Origin: Gordius sp. MW1
Lineage: Eukaryota > Nematomorpha > Gordioida > Gordea > Gordiidae
Assembly (NCBI GenBank): GCA_964036665.1
Contig: OZ038527.1
Location: 26,453,901 to 26,517,900 of the forward strand
DNA length: 64,000 bases
Reading direction: 5' to 3'
The notes under the pieces were generated by a model, which made no database searches, had not been told where the DNA came from, and saw only the letters and a list, made by a program, of their open reading frames with translations. A program made the translations under genes and the position numbers. Below are positions 53,926-64,000 of this stretch, piece after piece. Within the stretch, counting starts at the first letter, position 1. Every line of letters begins with the position of its first letter.

Positions 53926-56900
53926 ATGAATTGGCCTGGAAATTGGCTATTTGGTGCCCCTAAACCAACTAATCATAGCCAAAATCAAAAGACTCGCCAA
54001 ATCGATTATTTAAAACACGCTTTTCCTGAGTATGCTTAATTAGATTTAGCATGATAGCTTTTGTTCTAGCATTAAAGAAAATATTAAGGAACAAGAGTAT
54101 TTGGTGCCATTGCATTTAGCGCATAGCCCTCAAATCGCTTTAAATATGTAATAAAATTAAGAATTTAAAAACTTATTTCTAGTTATCTGCCATCTGATTA
54201 TCCAATTGAAAAACCCATAATTAAGATAGAACCTGCTGTCAGGCATCCTTGGGTTAATGATAACATGATAGTAACTAATTCTCCAGCAATAAATAAAGTA
54301 TTACAAAATTTTAATTTTGCAATACAACAAATTTAAGTACAACTCTCATTCAGAATTATTATCTATTGTCAAAGAAATATTAAATGAATTTAAAACAAAC
54401 CCACCAATCTCACTTTTACCAGAAAGGTACTGTCATCACTTAAAAATAAATCAAATTTATTTTAATACAGGTCTGTTTTATCAGATGTTTCAATCTCATC
54501 TAATTTGCCTTATTCTCTCACTCCATACAGCAAAGGTTATGGTTATTATCCCAGTTTAACAAATGAACAAAATTGGAATAATTTTAATCAACAGTCTTTA
54601 TCTCCCTATTATAATAACAATACAAACAATAATGATAATAATTCAGGAAAACCACAAACTTGTGTATAATTAGCTTTTAATTAACTACTATTTTACTCAA
54701 TATTATTATATTTAGCCAGCCATATCCCTCCCATCTTTGAACAACACTATCGCCAAAACTTACACAATGCCAGAGATACCAGATGCATTTCCTAAGCTGT
54801 CTGATTTCACGTATATATTTCATTTATTTTAGCAAATTACTTAATTTTTTAATATTAGACATTTTATATAACGATTATAATTTCATTGTTTATTGTGTTT
54901 TAGGTTGATAAATATTAAATTTGGTTATAAAAATTAATGATAAATGACTGCTAGAACGGGTGGTTTTTAAAACAATAAGATGCTGATTTGATTATTACTT
55001 TTCTTGTTTCTATGACTGTTTATCAACTAGGCTGGTGGTCAGTCCTTTCAGCATTAATACTTATATGTCTCTACTTTTACATAGATCCTTATTTATCTTA
55101 TGCATTTTCATATTGTACCCTATTTTATGAATACAATATATTATTCAAAAAATTTTTGTTTGAACATATTCTTATAAGACAAAAAAAACTATATGTGTAT
55201 GTAAGCTCAAAGATTTTACATATATTATTAACCTATTTGATTTAAATGCAATGCTTATAGGTGCAAAACATTATTTCAACATTAAAAATTTGAGTGCTTG
55301 AATTGTTTTGTAGGTTGGAACAATTGAAAGAACTTAACGACAATGAAGGTAAGCTAGTTGATGAGGTTATCAGTAAGTTGCCTCAAATCGAAAAATTGAC
55401 CAAAGATCGAGAAAAATTACTTCAAAATATCGAAAATCTTGCAAGTATTTCACTCTCACTTGAATATTTTTTTTTTTATCTATATTGGTTTATGCACATT
55501 TAGGAATAAATTTATCGAAAAAATCTGATATGGAAAATAAGAAAATGGACCTACTTACCAAGGTTAGAATGTTACTTATACCAGAGTAGCCCTGATTTGC
55601 CATATAAAACTAAGTCATAAATTTTTTGTTTATAATTTAAAAATACACCCAACGTTATTTTTTCAGGCTTCCATAGATGAAAAATAAATACAAATGTGCA
55701 TAAAAAACCAAACGATAATTTAACTTTGTCATTTAATCATTTCGATTTAATCGTAATAAAAGGCTACAAATTATAACATAAAAATTACTAATGAGTCCTC
55801 CCTTTTTTTAATTTTTTTCAAGAAATTTAACAATGTGCAAACGCAACGCTTTGTAAAGGCATCTAGCATGCATATAATATATATATATACATATTAGCTT
55901 TTATTTTTTCCCAATTGCTATTATCAAAACGTTAAGATTGGGTGTTTTTTGTTTGAATTGCATATATGTTATATAAAGATTTCTTTTGATTGATTTCTTT
56001 GATTATTAAGTTATATATAGTTTTTCTTACAAATTTGTCATAAATTGTTATAAATGCAATTTGTGTTATTTATGGGAATTAAATAAATAAATGCGGGTAT
56101 TACAAATCGTTTGGTAATCGTTTAACAGATAGACGCTACTAACGCTAAAAAGGAAGAATTAAATTCAGTCATATCAAATTTGAAAGAAATTTCGGAGAGA
56201 TATGAACCATCATCCCTTTGTTTAAATCTCAAAGTAGCTGCTAGTCAAGCTGAAGAAGAATCTGAAGCAATATTTGATTCCTTTTTAGAAGGTAAATCGG
56301 CGGACTTAATTTATTACTTGATCATTAAATGCAATCGAAGTTTATTTTTAATAGTTTACAAATTTTATTTTACAAAATTAATACTACATTATGTTAAATA
56401 TAAGTAAATTAATAAGAGGATTGTTGTTATAAGTATTATTTATGACTGTGTGCGAATTAGCATTTCTTACAAAATTGTGATGGTAAACTCTGAATTGGCA
56501 GAGCTTTACGCCTTGTTTTGAAATCAATGAGATTATAAAGCGCATGTTTATATTTTTGTGATCGTATCATTTTATTTATAAATGTCGAATTACCATTTTT
56601 CTTATAATTTTAAACAACATAAAGAAGGGCAATCTTATCTTATGCTTTATTTTAACAATTAAACATTTTTTCCTTAGTTGAAAAAACCAATAGATTTCAA
56701 GCCTAAAATATATAAGTAAACTGTTATAGAATTGAAAGAAACCTTTATTTTAGAGTTTTTTTAAAACATTTTTTATTAAAATTTTTAGGAACAATTATTA
56801 GTAAGACTTTACATAGCGCTAAAAATGCTGATAGCAATTTTTATAGACGTCCAATAACCACGTACCTCAACTTTTTCGTTATTAAAATGCAAAAACCAAA

Positions 56901-57699
56901 GTTTACCGTCGTGTAAATGGTGATTCATTCTTTTAAAAGCCAGGTGCTAGGTGATACAAAACTCTTAGCGTGCAAGTGGCAATGTTTTTTATTTGAAAAT
57001 TTAGTTCCTGGTAGGCGTCTGGGAAGCATAAACTCCCCCCCCCCCCATCTTTTATATATAAAAAAGTGCTTTTGTATCTAATATGTTAAACTATTATTTA
57101 AAGTTTTAATTTTGACCCATTTTTAGCTAGGTTCGATGCTATTTAGACATTTTGGTTTAAATAGAATTGCTTTTTCAATTATTTGCATTTTGGCCCAGCG
57201 CCTGCTACCTTAGCGTTGTCTCTTTGGCTAGACTGCATCTTTTTATCTGGACAAAAAACGATAGCTAAAATTACGATCTTGGCAAAAAAAAATTACTTAG
57301 CATTTCGCAACATATATTATATTTTAAATGGTTCGTTTTGTTAGGTAAATTGGAGACTGAAGAGTTTGTGCAAAAGTTTTTGGACAAACGTCAGGTTAGT
57401 ATTCAATTTTAATTCTAAAAGCTTAAATTTATTTTAAAAAAGTTTAGATATGGGCGTAGCCATGATTGGAATTAGAAGGGGACAATAATGATTTAGGAGG
57501 GGCAAAATGATCTCAGCAATAATTATAATAAATTTTAACAATTTTTTGGATTTAGAGGGGGCAGCTGCCCCTCCCTGCCCCCCCCCCACTTGGCTACGCC
57601 CATGAATTTAGCTATGGATATTAATCTTGCCTATTTATTTAGTTATTTCATTTGCGGAGGATCAAAGAAGAAAAGCTACAATCGATGTCAACCAATTGA
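53926..57699 (+). CDS. vps37a: VPS37A-like ESCRT-I subunit, eleven exons
   Basis: Exons: 53926-54029, 54070-54147, 54183-54297, 54338-54426, 54471-54663, 54716-54810, 55314-55444, 55504-55562, 56129-56291, 57345-57394, 57643-57699. All junctions are GT-AG and keep one frame, giving 377 residues (human VPS37A about 397). Residues 1-130 are the UEV-like N-terminal domain (LPSDYP, RHPWV, then NEFKTNPP). About 140-190 is an Asn-rich linker, MPEIPDAFPKLSDF (211-224) matches the conserved PDAFPEL segment, and 225-377 is the Mod(r) coiled-coil domain with AASQAEEESEAIF and FHLRRIKEEKLQ near the end. By family knowledge it works with TSG101, VPS28 and MVB12/UBAP1 in ESCRT-I on endosomes, sorting ubiquitinated cargo. 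Introns 1-5 are 35-52 bp; later ones are 59-1053 bp. Start chosen as the ATG giving MNWPGNWLFG, equivalent to the MSWLFP start of the human protein. I recognised this by motif order, not by search. Confidence 0.88.
57450..57607. mobile_element. Small TIR element (GGGCGTAGCCA ends) in VPS37A intron 10
   Basis: ATGGGCGTAGCCATGATTGG at 57451 and its reverse TTGGCTACGCCCATGAATTT ending about 57607 frame about 155 bp with G-rich and C-rich runs (GGGGCAGCTGCCCCTCC, near-palindromic). Similar ends occur at 51027-51704 and 60210-60390. A short non-autonomous element. Confidence 0.7.
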
Positions 57700-58690
57700 T
57701 GATCATTCTGTGCCCCTTAAATACATTGATATTTCGGTACAACTTGATATAGGCTAGCGAACGCAGCAGATCGAGCTCATCATTTTTCAATTATCGCCCT
57801 ATTCATATTATAATGTCATCTATTTCCGATACCAATATCGTTTATAAATGTCGTTCTTATAAGTTATAAAAGTGGACGAGAATCTTATGGATTAGTTTTT
57901 TTAATACTTGAAAAGTCGGCCATCTTAAAATATGCAAGATTACTGCTTTGGTATGATTTTAGTTTTTTTGATTTTTATAGTACAAGGATATTATTCATTT
58001 TATTGATTTTAGTTGATGACTCGGAAATGTTAACCTTGAGAGTAATAGCTAGTAGTAGGTACAAAAAAAATTCATATTAAAAATTTTTTAAATTACATAT
58101 CTTTATAATAAAATAAGAAATTGTTAGCAAAAAAAATAACAATAATATTTATAAAATTTGTGGAACAATGGCCAAAAGTTTGAGAAAGCTTTCTCTGCTA
58201 TCGAATCGGTTTGTTGACGCATGAAACATGTTAGAATGATATTATGAAATTGGAATAACAAGTGGTAAAGCATTCAAGGGCATTGCTTATTTCAAATCTT
58301 TCACTCTTTAGGCGTATTTAAAAATTTTGTATTTGCCCAAGCACACCTCTATAAGGGCTTGGATTTTGCTGCGCAGCAAAAATTGTCGTACGGGTTATAT
58401 CATAGCCGTGTCTTAACTTCGAATTTACAGCAGATTTAAATTTCAGTCGCTTAACATAACAGCGATTTGTAAGATACAAAAAATTTTCTAAGTTTATATG
58501 TTGTATGTTTTTTAAATTTTTAGGCATCAGCAAAGTTTAGATTTAATCTCAAGAGTTGAAATAAACAAAAAACGTTTTTAAATATCAAAAAACAAAATAT
58601 TTATAATTACAACCGAGTTAGACCTATGAAATTGAATTAGACAAAAATAAATTTGCGCGATTTGAATTTGAATCCGATATAAGAGAAGCC
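57700..58690. other. Downstream of VPS37A; no gene seen
   Basis: The probable 3' UTR continues from 57700, but I see no AATAAA close by. A perfect 18-bp palindrome TTTTGCTGCGCAGCAAAA lies at 58364-58381. A 71-codon minus-strand frame around it (58318-58533) has no recognisable relative. Confidence 0.5.
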
Positions 58691-58734
58691 CTAAGAAGGG
58701 TGTATTATGCGTATAGTAGAGACGAGACCTGCAC

Positions 58735-59250
58735 TGGTGACCCGAAACCCGACTGAAAATTTTTAAATGTCTTTGTATTCGGGGTTAAAATCTTAAAATG
58801 CTTTTGGGTCGGGATCGGGTTGCAATAAGTAACTTTGCTGTTCTCTAGCGTAATGGGCAACGGATAATGTTCCAATTGCTAGGTTGCACAGTTCTACATA
58901 GACTATACAAAGTTCTTTATCCCCGGTAGCTTGTTGTCCGAATATAGAGGAAGATACTAGGTCTTACCGGGCGTACCTAGGAGTGTCGAAGCTGCAATTA
59001 CACTCCTGCAGCTTTCAAAAGATGGCCATAAACATGTGCAAATGAGCTTAAAGCAGTGGATTCATGTGCATACTAACGTCTTAGGCCCTATTAGGATTGT
59101 CATTCTTCTGTTGGTAGATAACGGTTGTATTTTAGGTAGAGAGGATTGCTAAGTCCCTTTTTTCAACCCGATTCGACCTTAAAACATTTCAAATTTTTCA
59201 ACTCGAACCCGACTCGACCGCTAATAAATTGGATCCTACCCGAAAATAGT
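58735..59250. repeat. ACCCGA-rich repeat fragments
   Basis: CTGGTGACCCGAAACCCGAC (58735) and AACTCGAACCCGACTCGACC (59200), with GGGTCGGGATCGGG between, are the kind of subterminal motif clusters seen in hAT elements. No TIR pair or transposase could be placed. Confidence 0.35.
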
Positions 59251-59270
59251 TAATGTATCAGCCTCAACAT

Positions 59271-59667
59271 ACTAATTGAAGCTTAAATTTGTAATACTAA
59301 AATTATCTGAACTACACTATATCTTTGTGAATTAATATCGTTTGATTCAAAATTTCTGGTCATTCTGTTTTGTACAAAGTTTGACTGCCACTAGTTTTTA
59401 AATAAACGTAAGATAAAATACAATTATAGATAATCAAACGTACTAATTTTTCAGTTTCCTTGCTTAAGTTCAAGATGTGAAAATTTAGGACACTAATTTT
59501 TAAATTATTTAAGATATAGTGCATATATTGGCTTTTTTGTTGTAGACTTTCAAAACAATATACATGACAAAGTTGTAGTTATAGCTTATTAAATAAGCGA
59601 CCCAACAAATACTACAATATATCTTATTATTTATATTTTTCCTTATATTCTTCCTTATCCATCAATT
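59271..59667. other. AT-rich spacer, nothing recognised
   Basis: No supported feature. Confidence 0.5.
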
Positions 59668-59675
59668 CTGTTAAC

Positions 59676-59863
59676 TAATGTTGTAAAAATGCCTGTGGTT
59701 TGTTTCGTCGATCTTTGGTTTTAGTCGACTATACATAAACAGACCACCTGTGGTTTGTTTATGCGACTAAGAAACATAGACCAAAAAATCTTGGGTCAGT
59801 TTTTGTTTAGTCGGTTAAAATCAAAGGGCGACCAAACAAGACCCAGGCGTTTTTGCGACACTA
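59676..59863. mobile_element. Diverged hAT-type MITE, relative of 22248-22452
   Basis: Ends TAATGTTGTAAAAATGCCTG and (reversed) ACCCAGGCGTTTTTGCGACA. Internal blocks GTCGATCTTTGG, ATGCGACTAAG and GGGCGACCAAAC are shared with the 22248 MITE. The flanks CTGTTAAC / TTGTGAAC agree at six of eight positions, a decayed 8-bp duplication. Confidence 0.75.
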
Positions 59864-60204
59864 TTGTGAACCATTAATTAGGTCAATTCTCATCATCTTA
59901 ATCGTTTTTGCACATGTTTATCAAAATAAACATTTTAAGGATAAAAATTTAACAACCCTCTTTTAAGATAGATTTCCTATGCCTTATAAAACGTGACTGG
60001 GTAATGTAGGCTAACCATTAACTTGGAAACAAAATACTTGTAATCTAATAATTGTTCAAAATTTACTACATTTTTCGACAAATGACTTTGCATAATATTG
60101 TTCTTTTATCGCTGATCATAGTTAGAGGAAAATGAACTTATCACGCCTTCTGCATAAGCATTGTCTGAGGGTTGTCGGAAGCAAACTGAAGAAAGGTATG
60201 TGTC

Positions 60205-60390
60205 ATATAGTTAGGCGTAACCAGGTTTTAATTTAGAGGGAATAAGTTTGAAAAATAATTAAGATGGGAGATTAAATGATATTATTTTTAAATTTTAACC
60301 TTTTCGCAATATATTTAAAATCATTCGATATGTGTGGCAATCACCCTTATCTGCACCTCTACTGGCTAAGCCCCCCCCCCCCCTATGTTA
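60205..60390. mobile_element. Diverged GGCGTAACCA-ended small element
   Basis: TTAGGCGTAACCAGG (60211) and CTACTGGCTAAGCCCCCCC (60357) are degenerate versions of the ends at 57450-57607. A C-run of about 14 at 60370 marks the right end. Confidence 0.5.
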
Positions 60391-60544
60391 CCTTATAATT
60401 GAAGCTATTGACTTTCAAACCCATTACCAACAATAATTAAACATTATTTTTAAATTTACACTCAAAATGTTTAGCATTGTCTCCAAATTAGTCGGGAACA
60501 TAGCTATTGAAAAGTAGTACTTTCAGCTTGCATTAGGCTCATAT

Positions 60545-60655
60545 GCGGAAAAACTGAGAAACATGAGATGAGAAATTGAAAAACGACCCGAGATCGAGAC
60601 GAGAATTGTGATGTCGAGAAGAGACAATACGAGTTTTTTTTTGGCTAGATCTCGG
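60545..60655. repeat. GAGACGAG-type repeat cluster 1
   Basis: CCGAGATCGAGACGAGAA with further GAGAAGAGAC motifs. A related cluster in the same orientation is at 61795-61910. These look like hAT subterminal repeats, but the two clusters are direct, not inverted, so they do not delimit one simple element. Confidence 0.4.
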
Positions 60656-61790
60656 CTGAATTTTTTTAAAGATTATAAAATTTTAGTAAATTTATCTGTG
60701 TATTTTTATTATGTATGATCTACATTAATATATTAGATTTAAATCAATATTGTTGGAATATATTTAATATTAAAAAAACACCCAAATGTAGTAAATAAAA
60801 TTTTGGTAGTTTGAATTCATTGCTATATGAGTGGCTCTTAGGGTATGTGAATAATTTAATAATATATCTATAACATATTTGTATCCATCGCTATATATTA
60901 CAAATTTTAGACTTAGAATCAGTTCAGTTCTGATGGTGTAGTAAATATTGCTAAAGTATTTTTAAATTTCGCAATTTCTCATCCGGCCTGATCTGGTAAT
61001 ATTATATTGGTGATTACTCTTTTTTAAGTTAAGGTAGTACGAGATTTTTGAGCACTAAGGAGACATCTCCTGCCAAACGATTATTTTCAAAAATAAATTT
61101 GAATGACACCTTAATAAATTAAATATTGAAAGTTTTTATGCCTTAACTGATAGCATACCTCCTAAATCTTCGAACCTTAAAAACACAGTATGTTATTCAT
61201 TTATTACTTTTCACATTACAAACTGGGGTTGGCAGGTGCCTTCGAGTTTATTAAGTTTTCTTTTTATAAATAATTATATTATTAAAATGTTACACTCGCA
61301 CTTTGTGTTTATAATATAACGTTATAATAATCATGCAATAAACTCTATGGACTATAATTGATGATAATACTATCAATGGACTAAAAAGCTTGAGTTAAAT
61401 TAAATAAATAAAGGGTGTAATGAGACTTTAGACGTGAAAGGGTCTCAATTAACCCAAATTTTTAACAAGTCTAAACTTATAAATTAAGTCCATTTATATT
61501 TGACAAACATATTAAATGGTATAATTTGTTCAAACCAAAAGTTTAATTTTATATACTTTAAGTTTATTTATAGTCTTTTTGTTTAATTTGCACTTTCTAT
61601 GGAAAATGTTATTTTTATTAATCAATTCATGACTTTATATTGTCAATGACATGTCGCAATAGATCTTTATCAAGTTTGTGTTTGTGCATTATATAATAGT
61701 TTAAAAATTAAAATGGTTTGCCATTATGATTTTTTTAAAGTTTCTAACTTATTTTATAATTTTATTAAATCAAGAGAAAATTTTATCTAT
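60656..61790. other. Unannotated AT-rich DNA
   Basis: No supported gene or repeat. Confidence 0.5.
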
Positions 61791-61794
61791 AATT

Positions 61795-61910
61795 TTTTTA
61801 AAAAGTCGAGACAAGTCAAGAATTCTCGACAAGACCGAGATTCTCATAATCACACCCGAGACGAGATTTTGCTGTCAGGACCGAGACGAGATCGAAACAC
61901 TACTCATATT
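61795..61910. repeat. GAGACGAG-type repeat cluster 2
   Basis: CCCGAGACGAGATTTTGC and ACCGAGACGAGATCGAAACA end with CACTACT, which reads AGTAGTG from the other strand, a hAT-like terminus. The reading frames crossing it (61713-61968) are not supported as genes. Confidence 0.4.
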
Positions 61911-62240
61911 CGCTGATGTTTGGCGTTACCTATTAATCGGGTGTCCCTTTTCTGCTTCCCCGCGTTAAGTGAAAGATGTTTTTTTGTCTTGTCCTTAAAC
62001 AGTATAATAAAGATCATGACAAATGTGAAGATTTCGTATAAATTGCCCCATTTTAAGATAATAGCGTGCGGTCTAACAAAACAAGTCTGTGAGCACTTAC
62101 CACATCTTCCGCTATGTTTGTTCGTATTTGTTGTATCCAGAATGGATCGGTAAAGTGGGATAATTTTAAGTTAGTTTATTGATATATATCTAAATATAAT
62201 ATTAAATGGTACAATTTTATAATAATGATTTTTAAAAAAA
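61911..62240. other. AT-rich spacer, nothing recognised
   Basis: No supported feature. Confidence 0.5.
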
Positions 62241-62242
62241 CA

Positions 62243-62539
62243 TTATATGAGTAATATGTCTTCATCTTCCTCTTTTAGAAGAGACCAGGAATCCAAAAAA
62301 GATTTGAAATTAAATTTTGCAATTAAGATAGCTATCGATTGTTTCAATAAAAATGCGGGGGAATATTTAGAGGGAGGGGATCGCCTGCCTATTTCTTTGA
62401 ATAAAGCCAACGCCATGTTTCCATAGGATCCTAAACCACTTCGGCCAAAAGAATAATGTCCAAAATTCTTAAAACCTATCAAAACACTTAATAAATTTGC
62501 GCCTGTACGACATAACATATAAACTTCGGGGTTAATCAT
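62243..62539 (-). pseudogene. Retroelement C-terminal fragment (third copy of this family)
   Basis: LFKEIGRRSPPSKYS, then FLLKQSIAILIAKFNFKSFL resembles the very end of the same animal RT family as 14522-15190 and 23933-24290 (LG-R-R, F-L-x-Q-R-x-S-I-x-I-x-x-x-N). Only about 98 codons remain. Confidence 0.45.
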
Positions 62540-62639
62540 ATTATTGCTCGAATTATAAATTTTAATATTTCGTTTTCAATTAAGACCAACAATCAATTTA
62601 CCGTTTATTTCAAATTTTACTAATTCACTTTTCAATTTG

Positions 62640-63460
62640 TCAATTGTGCAATCTCCTCTTGTTGGAACATTTATTCTGATTATGCCTGGTACCCCTCAAG
62701 CTAGGCAGACAGCTTGTCCAAGTATATTTATTGTTTATTATATTTTTAGCATCATCTGTATATGTCGTTAGAGCAGCAATACAAAATGTGCAATGTTCTC
62801 GAATTCTGCCTGGAAACCTTCTAAGCTAGGCAGACAGTTTGCCCAAGTATATTCATAGTTCATTTTTTATTATATTTATGCCATCATCTGTAAATGTTAT
62901 TGGAGCAGCAATTCAAAGTGAGCAATGTCTTCGAATTCTGCCTAGAACCTTCCAAGCTAAGCAGTCAGCTTGCCCAAGTAAATTCATAGTTCATTATTTA
63001 TAATATTATGGCATCATCTGTAAATGTTGTTGGAGCAGCAATACAAAATGTTCAATGTTCTCGCTGCCTAAAACCTTCCAAGCTAGGCAGACAGCTTGCC
63101 CAAGTAAATTCATAGTTCATTGTTTATAATATTTTAGCATCATCTGTAAATGTTGTTGGAGCAGCAATTCAAAGTGTGCAATGTCTTAGAATTCTGCCTA
63201 CCTTCCAAGCTAGGCAGTCAGCTTGCAATAAATTCATTGTTTATAATATTATAGCATCATCTGTATATGTCATTGGTATAGCAATACAAAATGGGCAATC
63301 TTCACAAATTCTGCCTAGAACCCCCCAAGCTAAGCAGACAGCTTGTCCAAGTAAATTTATAGTTCATTGTATATAATATTATAGCATCATCTGTATGTCG
63401 TTGGTAAAGCAATACAAAATGTGCAATCTCCACAAATTCTGCCTAGTGAATCTGAGGAAT
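62640..63460. repeat. ~126-bp tandem repeat, six to seven units
   Basis: The unit contains ATTCTGCCTAGAACCTTCCA, AAGCTAGGCAGACAGCTTG, then TTCATAGTTCATTGTTTATA, GCATCATCTGTAAATGTTG and GCAGCAATACAAAATGTGCA. Starts are at about 62677, 62806, 62939, 63064, 63196, 63311 and a partial 63438. The segment CAAGCT-aggcagac-AGCTTG is a short inverted repeat in most units. The frame at 63176-63376 follows the repeat and is not a gene. Confidence 0.9.
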
Positions 63461-64000
63461 AAATCATAAACACAAATACTTATGAATAATTTTTTAAATC
63501 TATTTCTTACATATTTTGTAGAATAGTGAATCCAAATTATGTAATTATTTACGTGCTAGGTTATTATCAGGTCAAGCTTAATTTTACCAAAAAAATAGCT
63601 TAGACTTGTTAATAACTTTAAAAGGACTCTATAAAATTTAAATCTAAAAGTGCTTATATGATTTTAAATTATAATACTGTGGGGTTTCTCACACCCCCTA
63701 AATACTTTTAAAGGTTAATAAATACAATTATTCTCCTTTATAATTTTTGATTTTTATCATGCCACTTATCTTTTATTTAGAATAATTTTTGTGGACCCAT
63801 ATATTGTTTTGTATTAAACGCCACTCTTTAGTTCTGTAATTCATTATTTATTTTTATTACCCACTAAAAGGTTAAAAAACGATATAGCATTACAATTTAT
63901 TATATGTTTCCACAAACTTACGTTTATGCACTTAATATAGGTATTAATATGGCAATAGACGTTATGTTAAATTGGAAAACTATATATTGTTACAATTTAT
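63461..64000. other. AT-rich DNA to the window end
   Basis: Nothing coding. A hairpin-like GTGGGGTTTCTCACACCCCC at 63680 is the only structure. Confidence 0.5.

Noticed and set aside
60545..61915. A hAT element from 60545 to 61905 with CATATGCG/CATATTCG as 8-bp TSD
   Set aside because: The GAGACGAG clusters at its two ends are in direct, not inverted, orientation and the left end lacks a hAT terminus.
63680..63700. GTGGGGTTTCTCACACCCCC as a copy of the arm hairpin of the satellite hAT
   Set aside because: Only the G/C runs are shared; the stem and flanking sequence differ.

Overview
The window is a stretch of a very AT-rich nuclear genome from an invertebrate animal. The evidence for an animal is a spliced ESCRT-I subunit gene of VPS37A type, two single-exon class A (rhodopsin-like) GPCR genes, and a mobile-element set typical of animals: mag-like Ty3/gypsy, RTE LINEs, several hAT elements, a Mutator-like element, a DIRS-like remnant and Helentron/DINE-1-like repeats. 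I cannot fix the phylum. The very short introns (35-52 bp) and intronless GPCRs would suit a flatworm, nematode-like or other fast-evolving invertebrate.

Layout. 1-6.4 kb: minisatellites and a head-to-tail array of Helentron-associated (HINE-like) elements. 6.4-12.5 kb: an old Ty3/gypsy element (minus strand) whose RNase H region was split by a younger mag-like LTR retrotransposon with 183-bp LTRs and a 5-bp target duplication. 14.5-15.2 kb: a retroelement fragment. 15.6-20.0 kb: two related GPCR genes in tail-to-tail orientation. 20-25.6 kb: mostly unannotated AT-rich DNA with a hAT MITE (8-bp TSD), another retroelement fragment and a foldback palindrome. 25.6-29.6 kb: a decayed gypsy element interrupted by a 2.76-kb hAT element (8-bp TSD). 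29.86-39.38 kb: a 9.5-kb hAT element with a perfect 8-bp TSD. Its long inverted arms consist largely of about 119-bp satellite arrays, and a HINE element sits inside the left arm only. 39.7-43.3 kb: a DIRS-like remnant and a decayed gypsy. 43.4-50.5 kb: two RTE LINE copies, tail to tail. 52.0-53.7 kb: a Mutator-like element. 53.9-57.7 kb: the VPS37A gene with eleven exons. 57.7-64 kb: MITE-like pieces, unannotated DNA, a retroelement fragment and a 126-bp tandem repeat.

The likely host genes are the two GPCRs and VPS37A. Nearly everything else I recognise is mobile-element sequence, mostly broken, in several nested layers that can be ordered in time from their target duplications. The most unusual object is the satellite-armed hAT element at 29859-39380. 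Next are the HINE-like family, whose insertion point can be read against an uninterrupted sister arm, and the dwarf-intron VPS37A gene.
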